64,000 nucleotides of DNA from NCBI GenBank assembly GCA_964019165.1, contig OZ025270.1:5191644-5255643 (forward strand), in the 5' to 3' direction. This DNA is from Mastigias papua. Taxonomy: Eukaryota; Cnidaria; Scyphozoa; Rhizostomeae; Mastigiidae. Under the pieces are notes generated by a model, which was not told where the DNA came from, did not search any database, and was given only the letters and a program-made list of their open reading frames with translations. Shown piece by piece: positions 51,775 through 62,070 of the stretch. A program made the translations under genes and the position numbers. Each line of letters begins with the position of its first letter. Position 1 is the stretch's first letter.

Positions 51775-52797
51775 GCCTTATAATCTTTTTTTTTAGTATG
51801 TAATGTCAGGATTGGAGCAGAGCAAAAGGATTGGAAAGTGACTTTTTGCTGGCAAGGATAAATGGAAAGAGGGCTAAAGGACGACAACGGAAGAAATTCA
51901 TGGAATGTTTACTAGAAAGTTTTAGTGGACGTACAAAGTAGCGGAGTTAGTGCATTTAGCAAAGGATAGACAGAAATGGAGATTCATGATCGCTAACGTC
52001 ACATGACAGGCACCACGGAAAGAAAGAAAGTAATGTCAGGGAAAGGCTAATAAAGCCTATAACAAAGCCCTGACAAAGGAAGAAAGAGAAAAGAAAGTTA
52101 ATTAGATAGGGAGATGAGATCCAGTTTGTTGATGTTAGATTTGAAGGAAGATAAGTTGTAGGATTCAGGAAAGGACGAGGAAGGTAAGGTGTTCCAAAGT
52201 TGACAGGTTCGTGAAATGAAAGAAGATTTGTGGGAAAGAGTTCGTGGATTGGATAGTATGACTTGGAAAGGGTGTGACTGAGTAGAGCTTCTAGTGGGTC
52301 GAACATGCTTCAAGCGATCAGGAATAATACTCTTGATTTCCAGTGACCAATGTCCATGAAAATATCGATAGAAAATGGACAGATCTGCAACCAGACAACA
52401 ATGAGAGAGAGATTGGAGAGATTTGGTGAGACTTGGATTTTATGAGACGAATGGCTTTGGACTGGACTTTGTCAAGAAGATGTAGAGAAGATCTGGGAGC
52501 ACAACCGAACCATGGGAGCAGTACTCCAAAGAAGGACGTATCTGAGAGTTGTATATAGTCAGTAGCTGAGAAGGAGAGAAAAAGCCACGGGCTCTAGAAA
52601 GGAAGCCAAGTTTCTGAGATGCATGTTTAGCAGTGGAGTGGATATGGGTTTTCCAAGAAAGACTGGATGACACTGAAAGACCAAGCTGAGTGAAAGAAGA
52701 TGAAATGTCCAGTTCATGGCCACTCGTGAATACAGGGGGAAAATCTCGGTGATGTTTCTGTGAAATAACAACCTTTGTTGTCTTTACCCCACATCTC
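51775..52797 (-). mobile_element. 5'-truncated LINE inserted in the left arm
   Basis: The left arm reads AGACAAACATG and resumes with AATAATACTAATAATAATGA, while the right arm has the two joined directly (54049-54125). The about 1.02-kb insert holds the LINE fragment. The 3' end is A-rich on the minus strand (CTAAAAAAAAAG). Any target duplication is only a few bases (ATG). Confidence 0.75.
52098..52797 (-). pseudogene. CR1/Jockey-like LINE reverse-transcriptase C-terminal fragment
   Basis: Frames with breaks read SLSWKTHIHSTAKHASQKLG, QLLTIYNSQIRPSLEYCSH and, further on, SFISRTCQLWNTLPSSSFPE followed by YNLSSFKSNINKL. This is the usual end of Jockey/CR1/L2-type RT proteins (thumb and tail with LEYCSHVW and W-N-x-LP). 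The polymerase core is absent. Confidence 0.8.
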
Positions 52798-52861
52798 TAT
52801 GAATAATACTAATAATAATGAAAAATGATATTCAACTTATTTATAGTAGATTAAATAAGAA
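52798..52861 (-). repeat. Continuation of the left arm beyond the LINE
   Basis: AATAATACTAATAATAATGA, then ATTCAACTTATTTATAGTAG, inverted relative to 54049-54112. Sequence between 52862 and 53830 has no matching partner that I could see. Confidence 0.75.
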
Positions 52862-53830
52862 ATACCATAAAAAAGCTAATCAAGGCCTACTTAATATAGT
52901 ACCAGCAAAAGTGGTATATCAAAAGAAATCAGAAATGACACATTTAAAGTTCTCTAAGAGCATGAAATGAAGACAGAAATGTAAATTCAAAAAGTCATCT
53001 TGGTGCTAAGTATTGTTTGCGCAATCTACAGGGAAATTTTCTTCCCCTTTTCAATATCTAATAATGTTTTTGAATATAGATGTGCTTCTAGAATTTCAAA
53101 TCTCATTTGGCACAAGCCTAGTTTGCAATAGTTTAGATTCTAAAACTTTCACAGCGCATTGACCTGTCTATTAAGTGCTATAATGATTTACAATTTCAGA
53201 AGTAAGGAAAGTGAGTTTGAGCATATTTATCACTTTTAAAAAGTAACCAAACCTCATTTTATATCAGAGCTATCTTTCACTACTATATATCTAATGTTAT
53301 ATCTCTAAACATAACTGAAGTAAACTTCATATGTTTTGTTTTTGCATATATTTTACTATATAACTATATATATTTGCTACGAAATAATGTACATGCTTTT
53401 TCTTAAAAGAAAGTGGTTTAAAAGAAGGTAGTGCTCGAATCCTCATGACGTTAACAGTGTTTAATATTGCATTTCTGAAAACTATGAACATCAATATGTC
53501 ATATGCCTTTAAAGTTCCAATATTCATGCAGGACATTCATCTCTTTTATTTATCTTACAGAGATTTTATGTAGTAGCTTATGCAGTAGAGTAATTCAATG
53601 TCAAGTAAGCAAATTTTTAAAACGTTTCCCGTGTGAAAACCTGCGATTTTCTTCATATTATAACATTTGATTACATAACACAAAGAATTAAATGCATCCA
53701 TAGAAAACATCCACTTGGACTACTGCAAGCAGAAAACTCATGTACATCATGCGTATACTTATTCATTTTATACGATTATCTTTATGATCCTCTTCAATGT
53801 CCGAGTAATTTCCTGTTAGCTTTCAAATCT

Positions 53831-54048
53831 GATCAGACGTGCTAACTTCTCTTGCTTTGTGTGGTGTAAACAGAATTATTATGGTAACCCTGTTTCTACT
53901 TATACCCTTTTCAAACAGACCACACCAACACCAAGCCCAATATTGAGCGGCATTTGTCAAATTCTTTGCTGGACCATCCCTTGCTTGTTGTTATGCAATG
54001 GAAAGAGGAAATATCAATGGAATGTAAAGTTTAAGGAAAGAGGACAAT
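53831..54048 (+). repeat. Extra direct copy of an inner segment of the right arm
   Basis: CTCTTGCTTTGTGTGGTGTA, then CCCTGTTTCTACTTATACCC and CCAATATTGAGCGGCATTTG, recur in the same order at 54605-54820 and inverted in the left arm at 51062-51285. Three copies in total. Confidence 0.8.
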
Positions 54049-54107
54049 TTATTTAATCTACTATAAATAAGTTGAATGTCATTTTTCATTATTGTTAGTA
54101 TTATTAG

Positions 54108-54335
54108 TCATGTTTGTCTCACAAAAATGTCAGTGATATTATATTCTCGGGGTTCGACATCAACAAGACTTCTCAAATTTCGAGAACCTTTCTCAGAATC
54201 TTGGCACAATGTAAGTAAGATGACAGTTTTCTGCAACTCAGTAACCCGTGATTCCATTTCTTTTAACTTTTTCTCTAGTTTCTTTGGTGCTGTCCCAAGC
54301 TCTTCAATGATTATTGGGATGATTGTAACCCTCAT
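54108..54335 (-). pseudogene. RT-associated C-terminal fragment of a retroelement (right arm)
   Basis: The mirror copy of 51549-51737, with the same residues in VTIIPIIIEELGTAPKKLEK. One stop present in the left copy reads Arg here, so the frame runs about 10 codons further. Confidence 0.55.
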
Positions 54336-55622
54336 GCCCCACCGCTTTTTATCTCAAGATAGTTCCAATGTAAAGTTGACTAGGAGAGCTGAGGACAATA
54401 AAAAACTGTTCCCAAGAAGTGATCTATCCAGTTTGAAGAGATAGTGATCGCTTACATATATCATTCTAGCTTTGCTTTCAACATCACCAAGATCATTTAT
54501 AGTTTGTTTTATCTGGGCTGACGATCTGATGGAAGCAGACAAGTTATGATCCTCTTCAATGTCCGAGTAATTTCCTGTTAGCTTTCAAATCTGATCAGAC
54601 GTGCTAACTTTTCTTGCTTTGTGTGGTGTAAACAGAATGATCATGGTAACCCTGTTTCTACTTATACCCTTTTCAAACAGACCATACCAACACCAAGCCC
54701 AATATTGAGCGGCATTTGTCAGATATTTTTGCTGTACCAGCCCTTGCTTGTTGTTATGCAATGGAAAGAGGAAATCTCAATGGAATGTAAAGTTTAAGGA
54801 AAGGGGAAAATTTAATAGAAATTAACGATTATTCTCGCAAATTGCCATTGAACTCTTCAAATATTTATCGATATTTGTAGGGCAGTACTTAATCCACCTT
54901 GCCAGTCTTCTACGATCAGAATCTACAGTGCACTTGTAAAGATTGCAGAAACAGGTTGACATCTGTGTGAGTAGTAAGTTGAATTTGAAAGCTACTTGTC
55001 TGAAGAGAAACTGAGTAATAATCATGATAGGTCATAAACATGACTATTAATTTAAATCCTTTGCTAGTTGGCAATTAGTGCGGTGTTGAACACGAAGTAA
55101 AGTGAGTGTGAACCGTTGGTTTTTGATACTAGCATACCAACAAGAAATATCGTAACTCCCAAGTTTTGTTAAGCAATGCAGCAGCTTCAAGCTGACAACA
55201 AATTCATCAATTTTGTCCCAGCAAGTTTCATTCTAGAAGTGTTGTATGTATGTTTGAATAGTCTTATGTGAATTGGACAATGCGTAGTGCAAAGATGGCG
55301 TAAGAAGACATAAGACTAGGTCATAAAGTAGGATTGAAGCAAGTAAATAATTTATTATGGTACCTAGAATTCAACTCAGAATCGATGACGTACTTTAAAG
55401 AACATATTAATATGCATGTAGCGCCACGTCAAAAATTAGAGGTACAAATTCAGAGAATTCCAATGTGTACAATTGCCATGATATTCCATTTGTTTTCTTG
55501 TTGTTTGGTATTTCAACTCTCTCAAAATTAGTGTATCTGGACTTTACTGAAGAAGCAAGGAGATTTCATAAACGGTATAGGCTGATGAGAATCATTTACT
55601 TTTAGAATAGCACATTATTAAC

Positions 55623-56237
55623 ATGGCAGGTGTGATAGCAGCAGCACTTGCTCCAGCTTTGACAGCAGGAGCTTCAGTCACTGGAGGGATAAGCTCTGCA
55701 GTATCAGCCGCTGGAGGAGAATACAGTGTTGTTTGTGGAATAGAAATCGAAAACTACACAAAATGGCCATTTACATCACCAATGAGTTCTATGGAATATG
55801 GATATTTTAAGAAGCCACCAGTTGAAGTGATGCCTGGTATGAAAGAATGCTGGGTGTGTCATAAGAATGCAGGAACAGCATCAGGAATCTTTGGGACTGC
55901 CTCCTGGTTGATCAACAACTATGAGCGCTTGGTTGTTATGTATTGCTGCCCATACAATTTTGATTTCAGTGTCAACTACTTGGCAGTTGGTTTCACGAAT
56001 AACCACAACAAAAGCCTAACAAATGATATGTATTACAATAAGGAGACGTTTTTCAAACGTGGTGAATACTACTACACTGCAAATCCTGTCACATACCGTG
56101 GAAAGAAGCTTACAGTTAGAGGAACATTGGGAACAAGTCACAAACCAGAAGGAAAAATATCCGTGTTTCCAAACAGTTACGACGACTTGTCCGAAGTAAT
56201 GAAAGGTCGCATATCACGATCAGAGTACAGATTTTGA
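55623..56237 (+). CDS. Actinoporin-like pore-forming protein, 204 aa, single exon
   Basis: An open frame from ATG to TGA. The N-terminal 32 residues are Ala/Gly/Ser-rich, able to form the amphipathic helix that relatives insert into membranes. Then GIEIENYTKWPFTSP and KECWVCHKNAGTASGIFG, a region matching the beta-sandwich start, and RLVVMYCCPYNFDFSVNYLA, which aligns in position with the aromatic phosphocholine-binding patch and P-Y-(D/N) turn of the family. MYYNKETFFKRGEYYY and a beta-strand end (KLTVRGTLG) follow. Length is slightly over the 175-200 usual for mature actinoporins. There is no clear signal peptide, as in some non-venom relatives, so a toxin role is not shown. Several Cys residues (about 38, 76, 79, 108, 109) are unusual for classical actinoporins. 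No intron. Confidence 0.75.
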   Translation: MAGVIAAALAPALTAGASVTGGISSAVSAAGGEYSVVCGIEIENYTKWPFTSPMSSMEYGYFKKPPVEVMPGMKECWVCHKNAGTASGIFGTASWLINNYERLVVMYCCPYNFDFSVNYLAVGFTNNHNKSLTNDMYYNKETFFKRGEYYYTANPVTYRGKKLTVRGTLGTSHKPEGKISVFPNSYDDLSEVMKGRISRSEYRF

Positions 56238-56266
56238 AGATCTGACTTTAATGTGTTTACATAACA

Positions 56267-58824
56267 CAACTATTGCACCTATGTAATATTGTTAAAAACC
56301 GCACCTTTTCATAAAAGATATTCATTGAAGATGGTAAGCACAGGCCAACTTATGGAAATGTATCTAAAAGCACTATGAACTTGTAAACTTTGCACGTGCT
56401 AGGTAGTCAAATCCTTGAAGAACACGGTTTTTAAAGCAAAGTGCTTTCTCTACTAGTACTGAATCTTCTTTGCGTTGTCATGAATTTGGTAGTACAGTTT
56501 TCGTAGACTTTCTGAGAAGGCTATCCGCGTTTCCGTGACTTTGCGTAAGCTGCACTGCTACACAGACGGACATGCACTACACAAACATAATCCTCTACTA
56601 CATATTTTACTACAAGAGATTTATTAAAATTTAATAAAAGAGATGATCGTCTTGCGTCAATATTGGAATGTCAAGTTAATGTACATATCAACAGTCATAG
56701 GTCTCAGAAATGTACAGCACTGAGCAGTATTAACGTTCTGAGTAGTCGAGCGCTACCTTCTTATAAACCATTTTCTTGTATGAAAAATCGTGTACACTAT
56801 TTCGTAAAAGTATATTGACAGCAAATATACATAGTTATATAGTAAAGTATATGCAGATACAAACGTTTGATGCATACTTGAGTTATGTTTCGAGATATAA
56901 CATTAAACGTATTATAGTAAAAGATGCAGTTCCGATATAAAACGAAATTTGGTTAGTTTCTAAATAGGAAAACAATTCTGCTTATTAGCTATTATGCTTG
57001 CAGCATCTTTCAAAGTTTTATAGGAATTCTGCTAGGATCAGGAGTTCCATAGATATCTGGAGCCATGATCATGATAGCATTAACGACAGAAAGTCGAAGA
57101 CGAAAGAAAACTTAAGAGAAATTTGGCCACACCTCTCGACAATGTTCATCATAGCCGACTGAGAGGTATCGAGTAAAACATCGAGAGCGTTTGGCTTCGG
57201 CTTAAATAAGAGGTTGTGCTTTTGTGTACACGTGCGTTGAGGGTTGTTGAGGGGTATAATTGAATGGTGTTTACTTTAATTCTATTATTTATCCTTTTAG
57301 GTATAATTTTGCTACTGTTTGATCCTTACCTATCACTTGGTGTAAACAAACTGTTTTTAGATAGTAGGTATTTCTTGCTTCGAATACCTTTGAAAAGATA
57401 AATTTATTAAACGATAAGGATCATAAAATATCTTTCTATTTAAGTGTGATGAAATGCTCTTGCCCCCTAGCAGATCATCACCTAGACCGTAAAAACTTAA
57501 GAAACATGCATTATCGCATAAGTGAGTCACACCTATTCTAAAATGCAAACCAAAGTAAAACTTTCTTGTCGTGCCTAACAATGCATCTAATCGTCAAAAA
57601 GGGATACGTTATATGCTTCCAACCCTTGTGATTCTTATTCCACGGATGTATTCACTTAAGCAAACACAAAAAGGTTAAGCAAGTGAGAGCACAGGTTTAA
57701 CCATTTTTGGAGTATTGCTTGGCTGGTGGCAATGCTGAAAAATTATAAGAAAAGAACATTATACAAGTGCAGCTAACAAAAGAAAAATAATGATGCTGTG
57801 CAGAAGAATGTTTTCGTAGACTTTTAGGCAGTGAAAGCAGTCAACTTGCAATACTACACCGTGATGTTCAGTGGAAAGCGTGAAAAGTAAAAAAGCAGAT
57901 GTAAATACAAGCTAAATCCATATTGTAAAATTGAACTACAAAATCTAATCCTATTTTCTCCCTGAAAACTAATAATATCATCTTTAGTAGGCATACAGAC
58001 TTGGTAGATGATCAGTAGAACATTAAGAAGATGCAATTTTGGTGATGAATGGCATGCTCCCCTTATGAAAGGGTAATGACGTATCGAAGAATGGCCAAGG
58101 CAATTTTTCCTACGGTTTGTTATGTAAATTTCCAAAATAATTTGCAATTAATGCTTTAAGATTGAATTGGATCAGAAGTTCCACCGTATGTTCCTAGGAC
58201 AAAATCGACCAGAAACTGTGCTTAAAAACTGATGATCAGATTATCAATCTGTTAACCTCTATAGGGTTCTCAAAGAAAGATTCAGTAATGGCAACATCTC
58301 TATTCCATTTCAAAACAACTACAACCAACTAGAATAGTATAACGACGTTTGTTAAAGAAGTCTCTGTTGGCTACAGTTCAATATATGTATATAAATGGTT
58401 GCCGCTATGCCAACCACAACAGATCAATGCCAGTAACAACAGATCTTAAATTGAGCTTTGATAAGCAAATCCCAGAACTTTGCTGTAAGGTGAACAAAAA
58501 GTGAGTGCATTCTCTAGAATTAGGAACTACCTTGATATAAACAGGTAGATATATTATGCAAAACGACAGCATTGGTAAATTTCAACTATTGTCCTTTAAT
58601 TTGGATGCTTTCTTCCAAAGCTGCCAACAATGAGATAAATAGAACACATAAACGCGCGCACCGGGTGTTGTATAAGAATAGTACTTAATTATTTAATAAG
58701 TGCTTAATGAAAAAGGCAGGCATAACTAGGTAAGATTTTCTCATATAAACACGATTTGGTAATATACTATTATATTCCGTGGTCAAGGGTTTGCTGAGGT
58801 AGGATTTTTTCATTTAAACACTAT
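56267..58824. other. Gene-free stretch
   Basis: No frame with recognisable features. I see no match to the neighbouring left arm beyond 56266. Confidence 0.4.
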
Positions 58825-59244
58825 TTGGTAATATACAAGGGCAAAGGAGCTAAAAGCGAATGCAAAGTATGGACCTGTAAATGGCTCACTGTAAAATCTT
58901 TGATCTCCTTTGATCAAGGAGTCATGACATATAGGATCTTGCATGACTTCTGTCCCGAAAATCTTTGCCATAAGTTCACTGAAGGATCCATGATTTCAGA
59001 TTATAGGGCCAGAAACCGTGGAATAATAAACTGGAACAATATCCCCAACAATATTCGAGAAAAAGAATCAATCGCTCGTTTTAGAACAGGTTTTAGAGAG
59101 TATCTTGGGAACCTCTCATTGGACCCAAACACGACCCCTTGGTATCGCAGCAATTCGTACTATTATCATTTTTTTTATTTCATGACACTGCTAACAGGTT
59201 GTTTATTTGTAGCTGAAAGGTATTTCGTATATAAATATTTATAA
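58825..59244 (+). pseudogene. LINE (CR1/L2-like) polyprotein C-terminal remnant
   Basis: The frame reads VMTYRILHDFCPENLCHKFT, GSMISDYRARN, then WNNIPNNIREKESIARFRTG and REYL. This is the usual C-terminal tail of CR1/L2-type elements. The part normally between the ARN and WNN blocks is missing, so the copy is internally deleted. The initial residues are probably not native. Confidence 0.7.
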
Positions 59245-60639
59245 AATAAGAAAAAACTGCAAATTATGGATGAGGCAGAATCTCAGCAAACCAAGTGCCC
59301 CGGCAGAGCGGGCTCTGTTTTCTCACATAAGCTCTTTCTAGCCCCAAACTATGAAGTAAAAAAAGATAAATATGAAGATTACTTATGCAAGTATCACGCT
59401 GGTTCGTTTTTGTACATGAATAAATAAGTTCTCGCGGTTTAAGAAGTTAAAGATGGTCCAGGAAGGGTCCACCATATATACGATAAACAATTGGCACTGC
59501 TTCATGTGTTCTCCGAGATATTAATGAAAAATGTACTTACGAGACTACAGTTAAAAGCTCGTATCTGTAAATGAAAGAAAAATTTTTCCGGACCAAAAGT
59601 TGTGAATCGTGGCTTCTCTACAGCAACTCTGCTTCAAAAAGTCGTTGCAATGAAGTATGTAAAAAATGGAAGCATCTTCTTGGTTAAAGATTTGATGCAA
59701 ACAATTCCTCTGATTGATCGAGAACAAAATGTGACTACGTTGTATGCCAAACGGCTGTTTTGTAATAGCCTGTCTGCCGGGATGAAAAGTGCTCGTTGTT
59801 CTTTAGATAGAGATTTCTTCAAAGTCACCGTATCGAAAGATATCAGCAGAGAGCAACGCCATCTAAGGTTTACGAGTCTGAGCAGAACTATTTTCTCTCA
59901 AATATACTAGCCAATCATAATGCCGGATTTTCACCACATATGCATTCCATTGGTACATTTAGGTCATTTTGCATGCTGATTGGTCAGTTCGGTTGGGAAG
60001 AAAAAGACTTGATTAGAGGTCTCAAACATTTAGCGGCTATATTTCAGCAGAATGAATGAAAGAACTTTTTATCCTAGGGCGTGTCAAAGAGCCTACTATC
60101 TTGTTCATGCTTTTCAGCGATTTTTGATATCGCTTCCTCTCTCTTGCATCGATCTTCAAAATTCTGCGATCTAAAATCATAAGGGCACAGGCAGTTGGGC
60201 AACAAGTCTACTATTTTCTCTTCAAGAAATGCTTTAGAAATAAATTTGGTCACGACTATTTTCTGAATTAGTGGGGATTGGCACCATTTGATTGCGCACG
60301 CACTGATATGTTAAGTTGAAAGCAAATTGCTTGTCTTCACCGCACTCTTTTCTTCAGCATCGTGGTAGTTCTGTCGGTAAAATGCTCTAGTACGCCCTGT
60401 GCTTCAGCATACACTTTCTTCGAAAAGGCCTCTACAGCAAGGTACAACTGACTTCAAATCTGTCTTGCTCGACGAATTGATCGAATACGGGGAAACATTA
60501 GGGTACTAATTTTATTAGTACTATTTTGATTACATCATGTTGAGTAACGTTGGTTCTCTGTTGCTAATTGTTAAACTATAGTTTTATGAACCGTATCTGT
60601 GATTATACCTTTATTTATAGATGTATGCTTTTTTGTAAT

Positions 60640-62070
60640 TTGTAACCATGCCATTACCATTAGTTGCCATTGCGTGTTGTTATCACCCTATCTTATTTTG
60701 CGTAATAGCAAGTGTCCTGTGTTGTCCGTAAAACCCCCACACTGTTGCGTGTTCAGGGAGTCGCTTTGCAAAAGCCGCTATGTAAAGTAGCAAAACTGAG
60801 TCGTGATTTGAAGACGGTATCAATCGTTCTAGAAGTTGCCGTTAAGTATTATCGTGCTCGTGTTATATTTGCCGTAGCTTCCGTGTGCTGTGTCCGTTGC
60901 CGAGACTGTTGTTACTGCCGCTGGTTCGATGGCATTTTATGAAATCGAACACTTGTTTGTTTTTATTTGCTATTACTGTGTGCCGCTCGCTGTTACTTGT
61001 AATTTGTATTATTGACTGGAATATATGTAAAAACTATTATTGTTTTGCATAATTGTTCTGTCATTTCTTACATTGCCATCCGCATTTTGGGTCATTGCAT
61101 AATCAATCTCCCTCAGTTACTGTCATCATTCATTTAGGGTATTTATGAACATTCTTTGTAACTTTTAGAAATTAGGTTTTTTAATTTGTTACTTTTACTT
61201 CTTGTTGGCATTAGTTAGCTGTAAGCTATTTCTACGTAGCTAACTTTAAATAAATTGATATTTGATAATTATAGTAATAATCATCAATCATATTGCTTGT
61301 CCGTGTCGGGCAGTCTATTCTAACCATGCCATTGTCCTCTTTAGCTTCATTGTAGGTAGTAATTACTTTGCTGTCTCATGTATTATAATGAAAAATTAAC
61401 TAATCAACTACAACACTAATTTGAATCTAGCTTGTCCCCAGTACTGAAGATCGTTTACGGTGTACATGCTCGCAAGTTCAATTACCGCTTGTTCCACTGT
61501 TCCATTTAGAGAATCCTCATATTCCCCTGATTTTTTAGACATTTTAGACAGATGGTCATATTTTGGCGTTTTAGCAAGTAGTAGAGGAGCTCAGAGACGA
61601 GAAATGGGTCGAATTTTAATGAGGTGTATAACCGGATATTATCTTCTAGTAGCAAATCTGTCTGCAGAACCAGGCGCCTAATTTCACAAATGTTCGAAAA
61701 TGAAGCTAAGCTCTCAATTCTATAAATAGGTACCCCTAAAAGCTCCCCAAACTAAGAGTACCAACTACAATAATATTTAGAAATAGACTTGCATCATCTA
61801 TCCCCCACAGTTACCATCATCATATTGCTTGACGGTTATGTCTATTCTTGGTACATTGTTGATTGTTGTGTTTTATGTTCCCATGCCATTGACCCTTAGT
61901 TCCATTGTATGTCATAATTACTCTGTTGTGTAATGTGTTTTAATATAAATTAGGTATTGTAAAGGCAACAGGATTTGGAAGAAATGAAAAGTGCTTTTCA
62001 TAAATTAGGTAACTAGAGCACTAATTTGAATTCAGCAGGGTCCCAGTACCTTCAAAATCGATGAATGGGT
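60640..62070. repeat. Diverged direct repeats, three segments
   Basis: CCATGCCATTACCATTAGTT, CCATGCCATTGTCCTCTTTA and CCATGCCATTGACCCTTAGT, each followed by a similar TTCCATTGTA-like stretch. The last two also share CACTAATTTGAAT and CCCAGTACT/CCAGTACC. Spacing is about 670 and 575 bp. Confidence 0.5.
61203..61240. other. Hairpin next to a polyadenylation-like signal
   Basis: GTTAGCTGTA and TAC-GT-AGCTAAC pair in a 7+3 bp stem with a 2-base bulge, directly followed by TTTAAATAAATTG. This is like the 3' hairpin of some LINEs, but no ORF lies before it. Confidence 0.35.

Larger units (their letters stand above)
54049..56266 (+). repeat. Right arm of the large inverted duplication
   Basis: The mirror partner of 49744-51774 plus 52798-52861. 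It carries the intact actinoporin-like gene at its outer end and the RT-derived fragment at its inner end. Confidence 0.85.

Noticed and set aside
54076..54444. A 122-codon plus-strand frame that is repeated on the other arm
   Set aside because: Its conservation comes from the inverted duplication. The opposite strand holds a better RT-derived match.
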